Assembly: GCA_017396225.1 (NCBI GenBank)
Contig: JAFQMP010000002.1
Span: 1 to 35,675 of the forward strand
Direction of reading: 5' to 3'
DNA from: Clostridia bacterium
Lineage (GTDB): Bacteria > Bacillota > Clostridia > Oscillospirales > CAG-272
Length of the DNA stretch: 35,675 bases
Shown here: in pieces, positions 9,581 through 15,985 of the stretch
How the letters are laid out: the number at the start of each line of letters is the position of its first letter
Numbering within the stretch: the stretch's first letter is position 1
Notes under the pieces: model-generated
What the model was told of the DNA's origin: nothing
The model's input: the letters and a program-made list of their open reading frames with translations, nothing else
The model's database searches: none
Position numbers and translations under genes: made by a program

Positions 9581-9618
9581 ATGCGCGGCGAGGGGAAAGC
9601 TCTTGCCGCGTATTTTTT
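9581..9618 (+). terminator. Intrinsic terminator of the HU gene
   Basis: Arm 9581-9594 pairs with 9600-9613 over about 14 bp (some G-U), closing a GAAAG loop, and is followed by six T at 9613-9618. The rqcP SD (TTGGAG) begins within the end of the T-tract, so read-through or a separate promoter must supply rqcP. Confidence 0.8.
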
Positions 9619-9626
9619 GGAGTTGT

Positions 9627-9872
9627 ATGAGAATTGATAAGTATCTGAAGGTTTCGCGCATTATCAAGCGCAGAACTGTGGCAAATGAAGCCTGTGACGC
9701 TGCACGCGTGACGGTAAACGGTCGTGCGGTCAAGGCTTCCTATGAGGTCAAGGAGGGCGATGTGATTTCCGTGACCTTTGGTGCGCGCACCCTGAAGGTG
9801 CGTGTGCTTTCGGTTAAGGAAACTGTCGGCAAACAGAATGCGGCAGGCCTTTACGAGGTTGTTGAGGAATAA
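9627..9872 (+). CDS. rqcP: S4-domain RNA-binding protein RqcP (YabO/Hsp15 family)
   Basis: An 81-aa protein that is almost entirely an S4 RNA-binding domain. It begins MRIDKYLKVSRIIKRRTVANEAC, continues VTVNGRAVKASYEVKEGD and ends in the strand that completes the alpha-L fold. In Bacillus, YabO (RqcP) binds the obstructed 50S subunit with RqcH and drives C-terminal alanine tailing of stalled nascent chains. The homologous position between mazG (yabN) and yabP supports orthology. ATG 9627 is preferred over the in-frame upstream codon at 9603, because TTGGAG lies just ahead of it and the family begins MRIDK/MRLDK. The upstream HU terminator sits only about 9 bp from this start. Confidence 0.93.
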   Translation: MRIDKYLKVSRIIKRRTVANEACDAARVTVNGRAVKASYEVKEGDVISVTFGARTLKVRVLSVKETVGKQNAAGLYEVVEE

Positions 9873-9880
9873 ACAGAGCG

Positions 9881-9918
9881 TCCCTCACATATAGTGGTAA
9901 CAACGCTATATGGAGGGA
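9881..9918 (+). promoter_or_regulatory. Inverted repeat burying the yabP SD
   Basis: Bases 9881-9894 pair with 9906-9918 over 13 bp, with one bulged A (9887) and an 11-nt loop. The 3' arm contains the whole yabP SD GGAGGGA (9912-9918), eight bases before ATG 9926. As RNA this would hide the SD. The same DNA could instead be a protein-binding palindrome or overlap a sporulation-sigma promoter; neither can be settled by reading. Confidence 0.65.
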
Positions 9919-9925
9919 TTTTGCG

Positions 9926-10219
9926 ATGCCTGAAATTGAAAAAGGGCGTGTGGCGCCCGATAAGAAATCGCATACGTTGACACTGAACGAGCGCACCGAT
10001 GTGCAAATCACAGGTGTTTCGGAGGTCGTCAGCTTTGATGAGGCAAGCGTTCTGCTTGAAACAAGCGTGGGCACGCTTGTGCTTGAGGGTACGGGTCTGC
10101 GCGTACATACACTTGATGTCGCGGGCGGCCGTCTGGCCGTTTCGGGTGAGATTTCGGGGCTTTATTACAGCCACGGACACGAGGGTGAGCGCCGCCGTCG
10201 CGGGCTCTTTCGCACGTGA
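9926..10219 (+). CDS. yabP: Sporulation protein YabP
   Basis: A 97-aa YabP-family protein. The hallmark regions are HTLTLNERTDVQITGVSEVVSFDE and GTLVLEGTGLRVHTLDVAGGRLAVSGEI, a repetitive beta-strand pattern shared with YqfC. In Bacillus yabP and yabQ are expressed in the mother cell under sigma-E, and YabQ is needed for cortex formation; the role of YabP itself is less clear. The start at ATG 9926 follows GGAGGGA, which lies in a hairpin. The stop TGA overlaps the GTG start of yabQ, so the two are translationally coupled. Its presence supports a sporulating ancestry for the genome. Confidence 0.92.
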   Translation: MPEIEKGRVAPDKKSHTLTLNERTDVQITGVSEVVSFDEASVLLETSVGTLVLEGTGLRVHTLDVAGGRLAVSGEISGLYYSHGHEGERRRRGLFRT

Positions 10220-10818
10220 CGATAGACGGTGGTCTGCAAGCAGAATTCTTTCTTGCAGCGTTTTGCGTAGGCTTGCTTGCAGGCCTTTTTGCCGACCTTC
10301 TTCGCCTTTTGCGCGCACTTTTGGGCGCTGCTCCTATCCCTGCCTCGCTTGCATCATGCTATGAGCGTCCTTTACCGCTTCTCGGAAGACCGCTTGGCTT
10401 ACCAAAATCTGCACATCTCTTGCTGGTACGGGTGTTTGACGCTTTGACCGAGCTGCTGTTGCCACCCCTTGTGGGCGTTTTGTTTGCTGTGGCGGCATTC
10501 GTGTATCACGACGGTGTTCTGCGTCCGATTGCGTTTTGCCTCTTGATTGGCGGATTTTTTCTTTGGCAGCGTTTCATCAGTCGCTACCTTACAAGGCCGC
10601 TTGCGTGGCTTGCCTTGGGGGTACGGTTGCTTTTTTGCTATCTCACGGCACTGCTGTTGCTGCCGATACGCGCCTTTTGGCGTTTTCTCTCTATCGTATT
10701 CTTCAAACCGATTGGCAAGGCTTATCTGGCAATTTGCCACCGCGTGCGCACTGCGCGGACGGCGGCGGTTCTTTCACGCGAGCTTGCAGCCGCCTCACGC
10801 GGCTTTGATATTGTATAA
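10216..10818 (+). CDS. yabQ: Spore cortex biosynthesis protein YabQ
   Basis: A 200-aa integral membrane protein with about five hydrophobic segments: residues about 8-30, 70-90, 98-112, 118-150 and a last weak one. It starts at GTG 10216, overlapping the yabP stop as GTGA. The opening LQAEFFLAAFCVGLLAGLFADLLRLL, with a tiny luminal start and a Leu/Phe-rich first helix, is the typical YabQ beginning. Position immediately after yabP and before a DivIC-like gene supports the call. In Bacillus YabQ resides in the outer forespore membrane and is required for cortex assembly. No independent SD is visible, which fits coupling to yabP. Confidence 0.88.
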   Translation: MTIDGGLQAEFFLAAFCVGLLAGLFADLLRLLRALLGAAPIPASLASCYERPLPLLGRPLGLPKSAHLLLVRVFDALTELLLPPLVGVLFAVAAFVYHDGVLRPIAFCLLIGGFFLWQRFISRYLTRPLAWLALGVRLLFCYLTALLLLPIRAFWRFLSIVFFKPIGKAYLAICHRVRTARTAAVLSRELAAASRGFDIV

Positions 10819-10844
10819 TTGTTAATAGTTAAGGAAGGTTAAAA

Positions 10845-11066
10845 ATGGCAAAGCGAAGATATAAAAAGAACGGTACACCCTCGCTGCTGACCGTGATTTT
10901 AAGAATTTTAATTATTGCGATACTTTGTGCGGCGGTTGTGATTGCTATCAATCGTATTGCTGAGGTGACCCAAAATCACCGCAAGAAGGAACAGCTTGAA
11001 AGCAGAGTGGAAAATCGGGCAGACATTGTCATTGCCCGATTTTCTTTTTTTACAGATGTTGTATAA
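10845..11066 (+). CDS. DivIC/FtsB-like septum protein, apparently shortened
   Basis: A 73-aa protein with a basic start (MAKRRYKKNGTPS), one membrane helix (about 14-35, LLTVILRILIIAILCAAVVI) and a short polar stretch that could begin a coiled coil. Position after yabP-yabQ is that of divIC in Bacillus, and topology agrees. DivIC/FtsB proteins usually continue to about 90-110 aa through a coiled coil and a conserved YIE..AR..LG.V.PGE end; that end is absent. Instead the last ~20 codons lie over an intrinsic terminator. The SD is AAGGAAGG. The gene may be a natural short form, a decayed copy, or a mis-called frame; family membership is inferred mainly from context. Confidence 0.55.
   Translation: MAKRRYKKNGTPSLLTVILRILIIAILCAAVVIAINRIAEVTQNHRKKEQLESRVENRADIVIARFSFFTDVV
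11010..11051 (+). terminator. Intrinsic terminator inside the 3' end of the DivIC-like gene
   Basis: A perfect 12-bp stem, 11010-11021 against 11033-11044, with an 11-nt loop, is followed by seven T (11045-11051). The stop codon of the DivIC-like frame (11064-11066) lies beyond the T-tract, so transcripts ending here would lack a stop codon. Confidence 0.85.
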
Positions 11067-11130
11067 AATTCCTCTAAGTTGCCAAAAATGGAAATGGCAA
11101 TGCTAATCTCAAAAAAGGGGGAATTTTGGA

Positions 11131-11343
11131 ATGTCAGGTATGTTGAGTGGGCTGCAGGGAAGCTGCTGCAGCATCAAAAACGACGATGAGGAATATCTTA
11201 CGGGAAGTGCGGACATCTGCTGCGAGATATTGTCTGTTGATGAGGAATGGATTAAGATTATGTATACCGATAAGGTCGGTCGCCGCATTGTCAAGGTTGA
11301 GCGGATTGACACGATTTTGAGTGTAAAAATCTATCTTTCCTGA
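11131..11343 (+). CDS. Small protein of unknown function
   Basis: A 70-aa frame with a good SD (AGGGGGAA) and an intrinsic terminator just after its stop, so it looks like a real stand-alone gene. The protein is acidic at its middle, with two Cys-Cys pairs (residues about 12-13 and 30-31). A strand-rich half follows: EILSVDEEWIKIMYTDKVGR and RIVKVERIDTILSVKIY. This pattern suggests a small beta-barrel (SH3/Sm-like). No signal peptide or membrane segment is visible. I do not recognise a named family with confidence, and no function is claimed. No clear promoter is seen in the 64 bp upstream. Confidence 0.6.
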   Translation: MSGMLSGLQGSCCSIKNDDEEYLTGSADICCEILSVDEEWIKIMYTDKVGRRIVKVERIDTILSVKIYLS

Positions 11344-11353
11344 AAGACACTGA

Positions 11354-11391
11354 AAAAAGCGCCCGAGAAAAGCCTTCTTGCGGCGCTTTTT
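11354..11391 (+). terminator. Intrinsic terminator after the small unknown gene
   Basis: A perfect 10-bp stem AAAAAGCGCC / GGCGCTTTTT (11354-11363 with 11382-11391) has an 18-nt loop. The A/T ends mean it could act in both directions. Confidence 0.75.
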
Positions 11392-11623
11392 GCACATACT
11401 TGAGATATGGAAGTCCGCCGCGAGGTCAAATGCTGCTGTTGGCGAAATTTGGCGGCTTTTTCACAATATGATGCTCTTGACGAAAAATGACGGGTGCTGT
11501 TTTGCAATATCAAAGCAGCAAAAATAATGAAAATTAAAATATTATTTTGTAAAATTGGAAAATACCAAAAAATAATTGGAAAATCGAGAAAAAGAAGGAA
11601 TACTGTCGTGCTTTCTGCAAGCA
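11392..11623. other. Intergenic AT-rich stretch, no gene seen
   Basis: This stretch lies between the convergent yab cluster and the aromatic block. It is richer in A/T than its surroundings (especially 11500-11600). I see no supported coding frame, no tRNA and no repeated unit. Short frames here lack SD sites and run into the terminator that follows. Confidence 0.6.
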
Positions 11624-11662
11624 AAAAGACCGCGCCGCCGAATTTCGGCGGCGCGGTCTTTT
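11624..11662. terminator. Bidirectional terminator between the yab and aro blocks
   Basis: A perfect 19-bp inverted repeat (11624-11642 with 11644-11662) surrounds one central T, with a GC-rich core and four A/T at each end. It lies 10 bp beyond the aroQ stop, so it ends the minus-strand aromatic operon and can also stop plus-strand read-through. Confidence 0.88.
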
Positions 11663-11672
11663 ATCGGTATCG

Positions 11673-12104
11673 TTATTCTTCACCCAGTGCAAGGTAGCGA
11701 ATGGCACGGCGATAGCCAAGAAAGCCCTCGCCCATATAGGTCTTTTTTGCAAGCGGAGAAACGAAGGAGTGGCGGCGGAACGCCTCGCGCTTGGTGATGT
11801 CAGAGAGGTGCACCTCCACCACAGGCAGCGCCACTGCTGCCAGCGCATCTGCAATCGCCACACTGGTATGGGTATAGGCGGCGGGGTTTATCACAATGGC
11901 ATCGTGCTTTCCGAGGGCGTCCTGAATACGGTCCACAAGCACGCCCTCGTGATTGGATTGGAACACCTCAATTTCCGCGTCTGCCTCGGCGGCGGCGGCT
12001 TTGATGTAAGCGACCAATGCGGCATAGCTTTCCTTACCGTATACGGCAGGCTCGCGGATACCGAGCATATTCAGGTTGGGGCCGTTCAATACCAGAATTT
12101 TCAA
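11673..12104 (-). CDS. aroQ: Type II 3-dehydroquinate dehydratase
   Basis: It converts 3-dehydroquinate to 3-dehydroshikimate, step three of the shikimate pathway. At 143 aa it has the type II dehydroquinase motifs in order: NGPNLNMLGIREP.VYG with the catalytic Tyr near residue 22, QSNHEG, NPAAYTHTSVAI and VHLSDITKREAFRRHSF. The start is TTG 12104, seven bases after AAGGAGG, overlapping the aroE-aroK stop as TTGA. It is the last gene of the operon, followed by a strong terminator. The SD lies in a six-bp hairpin (AAGGAG/CTCCTT) whose 3' arm reaches the start codon, which may lower its translation or make it depend on the ribosome arriving from upstream. Confidence 0.97.
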   Translation of the reverse strand: MKILVLNGPNLNMLGIREPAVYGKESYAALVAYIKAAAAEADAEIEVFQSNHEGVLVDRIQDALGKHDAIVINPAAYTHTSVAIADALAAVALPVVEVHLSDITKREAFRRHSFVSPLAKKTYMGEGFLGYRRAIRYLALGEE

Positions 12105-13339
12105 AGGAGCACCTCCTTGATTCGTGCAAGATTTTTTGCCTTGTCACGTGTGACAGGGACGGTCAGGTCGGCTGCCGCGTGATAAAGCGGCAGCCGTTCG
12201 GCGTAAAGCGCTTCGGGGGTTTTGGACAGGGACAGGGGACGCCCTGCCGTGGGCAGACCCTGTGGCGGCGCATCTAAAAAGAGCACACGTGCGTTTTCCT
12301 TCAGATGATAGGTGTTTTCCGCACGGCATATCACGCCGCCGCCTGTGGCAAGCACGACGCCGCCCACCCTTGTGTGTTTTGCGAGCAGTGCGCTTTCTCG
12401 TGCGCGGAAGCCTGCTTCACCTTCCCTTTCAAAAATAGTGGGGATATCCATGCCTGCCTCTTTTGCAATTTCTGCATCAAGGTCAATAAAGGGCTTGCCC
12501 AGGTCGTCAGCCAGCATTTTTCCAAGCGTGGTTTTACCCACACCGGGCATACCAATCAGGACAATGCTTTCCTTTCTCGCGCGCAGCGTTGCGGTAATAT
12601 CAGCAATGCGCGCGGTGGGAAGTGTGGTGTCAAGAAAAAGCTCTGCCGCGCGATGCGCTTGTGCCACCAGCATGGAAAGGCCGTTTTCTGCAACGAGCCC
12701 TCTTTCCTCTGCGGCCTGTAAAAGCCTTGTACGCAGCGGATTGTAGATGAGGTCATATACGCCCTCTAACAGGGGGAAGGTATCAAGCGACAGGGGTGAC
12801 TCTCCGTTTTTTGGATACATACCCACGGGTGTTGCATTGATAATGAGCACCGCATCACTGTGCTTGGAGAGATTTTCGTAATTGTCTGTGCCATGGCGGG
12901 AGATAATGATAGCCCTGCCGTCAAGGTCCTCTACCAGCAGCGCGGCGGTACGTGCGGCGCCGCCCGAGCCTAAAATTAGTACCTTTTTTCCCTTGACGGC
13001 GATATTGTGGGCGGAAAGTGCGTAGGCAAGTCCGTCGTAATCGGTATTTTCACCGAGAAGCGTGCCGTCCCCAAGCTTGAGAATTGTGTTGACTGCGCCG
13101 ATGCGTGCTGCGCGGGGGGAAAGTGCGTCAAGGTAGGGAATGACGGTGGTTTTATAAGGAATTGTCACATTCAGGGCATCAAAGCTCTTTGCCTTCAGAA
13201 AGTCCTCCAGTGCGTCCTCCGCAACCTCAAAAAGTTTGTATTCATAATTGCCGAGTGCGGCGTGAATGTCGGGGGAAAAGCTGTGTGAAAGATGTGCACC
13301 CAACAGTCCGCAGCGAAGCTGCGTTTGCGTATTTTTCAT
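12101..13339 (-). CDS. aroE-aroK: Fused shikimate dehydrogenase-shikimate kinase
   Basis: One 412-aa chain carries two shikimate enzymes. The N-terminal half reduces 3-dehydroshikimate with NADPH: LSHSFSP at 17-23, catalytic Lys63 in NVTIPYK, Asp100 in ENTDYDG, and the NADP loop GSGGAAR at 124-130. The C-terminal half phosphorylates shikimate: P-loop GMPGVGKTT at about 263-271, FIDLDAEI, FRARES, ATGGG and a GRPLS lid, then RLPLYHAAAD. All key residues of both are present, so both activities are expected. ATG 13339 is preferred with GGAG 7 bp away; ATG 13342 is directly upstream. The 3' end overlaps aroQ by 4 bp. Fusion of these two non-consecutive-domain families is uncommon and would channel dehydroshikimate to shikimate-3-phosphate. 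Confidence 0.95.
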   Translation of the reverse strand: MKNTQTQLRCGLLGAHLSHSFSPDIHAALGNYEYKLFEVAEDALEDFLKAKSFDALNVTIPYKTTVIPYLDALSPRAARIGAVNTILKLGDGTLLGENTDYDGLAYALSAHNIAVKGKKVLILGSGGAARTAALLVEDLDGRAIIISRHGTDNYENLSKHSDAVLIINATPVGMYPKNGESPLSLDTFPLLEGVYDLIYNPLRTRLLQAAEERGLVAENGLSMLVAQAHRAAELFLDTTLPTARIADITATLRARKESIVLIGMPGVGKTTLGKMLADDLGKPFIDLDAEIAKEAGMDIPTIFEREGEAGFRARESALLAKHTRVGGVVLATGGGVICRAENTYHLKENARVLFLDAPPQGLPTAGRPLSLSKTPEALYAERLPLYHAAADLTVPVTRDKAKNLARIKEVLL

Positions 13340-13343
13340 CATC

Positions 13344-13637
13344 TTACTCCGTTTCGGCGGTATCAAGCAATGCCTGCTGATAGTTACGTGAGAGTGCCAG
13401 TATTTTTTGGTACAGCGCACGGGTGGCCTCCGTCAGCGCGGTGGGGGAGAGCGCCGTTACGCGGTCAAGGAGCGCTTTTTCTCTTGCGCTGTCAAGCACA
13501 GGGATACCTGCGGCACGCTTGTAGGCGGCAACATCGGCAGCAATCTGCATACGTGCTGCAAACAGCGCGACAATTTTGCCGTCTATGGCATCTATTTCGG
13601 CGCGCAGTGCCTGAAGGCTTTTTGCTTGCTCTGACAT
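13344..13637 (-). CDS. Stand-alone chorismate mutase (AroQ-fold)
   Basis: A 97-aa all-helical chorismate mutase rearranges chorismate to prephenate. It shows the family pattern LRAEIDAIDGKIVALFAARMQIAADVAAYKRAAGIPVLDSAREK, in which Arg, Lys, Asp and Glu side chains line the active site. A long last helix ends ILALSRNYQQALL. The start follows GAGGTAAG, 6 bp after aroC. A second mutase domain is fused to prephenate dehydratase in pheA of the same block, so the genome has two routes to prephenate. Placement in the common-pathway operon rather than in a branch suggests a supply of prephenate for tyrosine, but this is inference. Confidence 0.93.
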   Translation of the reverse strand: MSEQAKSLQALRAEIDAIDGKIVALFAARMQIAADVAAYKRAAGIPVLDSAREKALLDRVTALSPTALTEATRALYQKILALSRNYQQALLDTAETE

Positions 13638-13643
13638 ATTGTC

Positions 13644-14738
13644 TTACCTCGTTTCTTCGTCTAAAAGCATATCAAGCAGGGCAAGCGCCACAGCTGCTTC
13701 CACCACAGGCAGCGCACGGGGAACAATGCAGGGGTCGTGCCTGCCGCCAACCGAGAGGGTGGTGTTTTCCATGCGGGAAAGTGATACCGTCTGTTGGGAT
13801 TTCGCGATAGAGGGTGTGGGCTTGAAGGCAGCGCGGCAGACAAGTGGCGCTCCCGTTGTCATACCGCCGAGAATGCCGCCTGCGTTGTTGGTGAGGGTCC
13901 AAATGCTTGTGCCGTCGGTTGTATAGGCATCGTTGTGCGTGCTGCCCTTCATGGCGGCAGCGGCAAAGCCTGCGCCGAACTCCACACCCTTTACGGCGGG
14001 AATGGCGTAAAGGAGGGCGGCGATGCGCCCCTCGGCACCGTCAAACATATGTGTGCCAAGACCTGCGGGAAGTCCTGTTACGATGCACTCAACAATGCCG
14101 CCCAGCGAGTCGCCGTCTGCGCGCGCTGCCTGAATAGCAGTTGCCATTTTCGCACCTGCCTCACGGTCAAGCGTGGGGAGGGGAAGGGCGGAAATGGCAT
14201 CAAGTGCGGCAATATCGGGGGTAACGGTATTGATTTCGGCGTCCTCGATGCCGCCAATAGCGGCAATGTGCGTCTGCACGCGAATGCCGCGTGCGGCAAG
14301 ATATTGCAGGGCAAGTCCGCCTGCAATACAAAGGGGTGCGGTTAAGCGCCCGGAAAAATGGCCGCCGCCGCGCAAATCAACGTTCTTGCCGTACTTCTGC
14401 AGTGCGGCATAGTCGGCGTGCCCGGGGCGTGGGGTGTCATAAACAAAGTCATAATCTGTGGAATGTGCATTAAAATTATAGATGGCCGCGTGAATTTCCG
14501 CACCCGTTGTGCGGTTAAATTTGTCAAGCCCTGCGAGAAACAGGGGCTGGTCGCGTTCGGTGCGCGCGGTGCCGTACGGATTGTTGCCGGGTGCGCGGCG
14601 CGCAAGAAACGCGCAGAGCGCGTCCATATCAACGGTGAAATCTGCGGGGAATCCTGCAAGATGCATGCCGATTTCCTCGTCGTGTGAGCCGCCGTATACC
14701 GAGAGCTCAATATTCCGACCGTAGGTGTTTTTCGTCAT
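13644..14738 (-). CDS. aroC: Chorismate synthase, divergent form
   Basis: It makes chorismate from EPSP by an FMN-dependent 1,4-elimination, the last step of the common pathway. The 364-aa length is normal. Family landmarks are recognisable but altered: GGSHDEEIG where most have GESHG, PRPGHADY intact, RGGGHFSGR where most have RGGGRSSAR, and GGRHDPCIVPRA intact. Both catalytic His (residues 19 and 107) are kept. The start overlaps the aroA stop as ATGA, with AAGGAGG upstream. The position between aroA and chorismate mutase leaves little doubt about function. The altered FMN-site loops suggest a distinct clostridial subfamily. Confidence 0.95.
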   Translation of the reverse strand: MTKNTYGRNIELSVYGGSHDEEIGMHLAGFPADFTVDMDALCAFLARRAPGNNPYGTARTERDQPLFLAGLDKFNRTTGAEIHAAIYNFNAHSTDYDFVYDTPRPGHADYAALQKYGKNVDLRGGGHFSGRLTAPLCIAGGLALQYLAARGIRVQTHIAAIGGIEDAEINTVTPDIAALDAISALPLPTLDREAGAKMATAIQAARADGDSLGGIVECIVTGLPAGLGTHMFDGAEGRIAALLYAIPAVKGVEFGAGFAAAAMKGSTHNDAYTTDGTSIWTLTNNAGGILGGMTTGAPLVCRAAFKPTPSIAKSQQTVSLSRMENTTLSVGGRHDPCIVPRALPVVEAAVALALLDMLLDEETR

Positions 14739-15985
14739 TGTGGAAAAACCTCCTTGAAAAAGGTGGGATAGGATTTGGAAACCGTTTCGGCACCCGTCAG
14801 TGTGAGGGCGCCTTCGGTGAGCAGAGAGAGAACAGCCGCACTCATGGCAATGCGGTGGTCGCCCGCCGCATCTACCGTGCTGCCCTTGAGGGGCTTTCCA
14901 CCGCAGATGCGCAATCCGTCATCGGTCACAGTTACTGCGGCACCAACGGCGCGGAGCATCGCAGCCGTTGTGGCAATGCGGTCGCTTTCCTTCAGGCGGA
15001 GTCTTGCGGCGCCTGTAATGACGGTTTCGCCCTGTGCCGCAGCAGCCACTACGGCTAAAATCGGCACAAGGTCAGGAATGTCGGTGGCATCAATCTGTAT
15101 GCCATGCAGTGGGGCAGGGGACACTGTTACCGCGTCCTTGGTGACCTGAACCTCTGCGCCAAAGCGCGCCAGCAGGTCAAGAATTTTGGCATCGCCCTGC
15201 TTGGTTTCTTGGCGTAGTCCTGTGACGGTTACGGAATGGCTGCCAACGGCACCGATTGCCAAGGGGAAGGCCGCGCCGGAAAAATCCCCCTCAACGGTAA
15301 CGGTTTTCGGGGACTTGAGGGGACGCGCACTACCCGATACGCAAAAGCACCGTGCTGTCTGTCTTGCGGGCTCGGCACCAAAGGTGCGGAGCGTGTCAAG
15401 GGTCATATCAATGTAGGGTGCAGATTCTATCTCGCCGGTCAGGGTGAGCGTAGAGGGGGCATCGAGCAGGGAAAGTGCAAACAAAAGCCCCGAGATGTAT
15501 TGCGAGGAAATATTTGCCGCGATGCTGTATTCACCTGCGGTGATGCCGCCTGCAACTGTCAGCAGTGCACCGTCTTCGGTCAGGGCTGCACCCTTTTCCT
15601 GCAAAAGACTGTCAAGCGGTGCAAGCGGACGTGCGGGCAATCTGCCGCGGCGAATAAATGTGGCACCTGTGCCGAGAGCTGCCACAACTGGCAACAAAAA
15701 GCGCAGGGTGGAGCCCGATTCGCCGCAGTCAAGCAGGGGATTTTTGCACAGCGCCGCCCGATTGACAGGACGGACGTGCAAGCCGCCGGTTATCGGCGTG
15801 ATTTTTGCACCAAGAGCGCGCAGACAGTCTGCGGTTTTTTCGGTATCATCGCAAACGGTGCGCAAAAACAGGGTGGTTTCGGTATCTGCCAGTGCTGCTG
15901 CAATCAACAGGCGGTGCGCTGCAGATTTTGAGGTGGGTGCTGCAATTTCTTGGGCGTATGTGGGCTTATACAAGGTCAGCGTCAA
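14735..15985 (-). CDS. aroA: EPSP synthase (3-phosphoshikimate 1-carboxyvinyltransferase)
   Basis: It joins PEP to shikimate-3-phosphate. The 416-aa protein shows the two-domain repeat fold and its signatures: PTSKSAAHRLLIAAALAD near residue 17, CGESGSTLRFLLP in the PEP loop, DGDFSGAAFPLA-like (here EGDFSGAAFPLA), a KESDRI motif near residue 330 and a DHRIAMSAAVL motif near 375. The PEP loop reads ESGST rather than the NAGTA common in enterobacteria, as in many Firmicutes. The start is TTG 15985 overlapping the aroB stop (TTGA); AAGGGGG lies about ten bases upstream. It overlaps aroC by 4 bp, so aroB, aroA and aroC are coupled. Confidence 0.96.
   Translation of the reverse strand: MTLTLYKPTYAQEIAAPTSKSAAHRLLIAAALADTETTLFLRTVCDDTEKTADCLRALGAKITPITGGLHVRPVNRAALCKNPLLDCGESGSTLRFLLPVVAALGTGATFIRRGRLPARPLAPLDSLLQEKGAALTEDGALLTVAGGITAGEYSIAANISSQYISGLLFALSLLDAPSTLTLTGEIESAPYIDMTLDTLRTFGAEPARQTARCFCVSGSARPLKSPKTVTVEGDFSGAAFPLAIGAVGSHSVTVTGLRQETKQGDAKILDLLARFGAEVQVTKDAVTVSPAPLHGIQIDATDIPDLVPILAVVAAAAQGETVITGAARLRLKESDRIATTAAMLRAVGAAVTVTDDGLRICGGKPLKGSTVDAAGDHRIAMSAAVLSLLTEGALTLTGAETVSKSYPTFFKEVFPQ

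Noticed and set aside
10814..10819. TATAAT before the DivIC-like gene
   Set aside because: No -35 is found 16-18 bp upstream and there is no extended -10; it overlaps the yabQ stop and is probably chance.
11500..11600. Small RNA gene in the AT-rich gap
   Set aside because: No promoter pair or stable hairpin beyond the adjoining terminators could be supported.
13340..13420. N-terminal extension of the AroE-AroK protein
   Set aside because: The extra 26 codons lie inside the chorismate mutase gene and have no SD; homology starts after ATG 13339.
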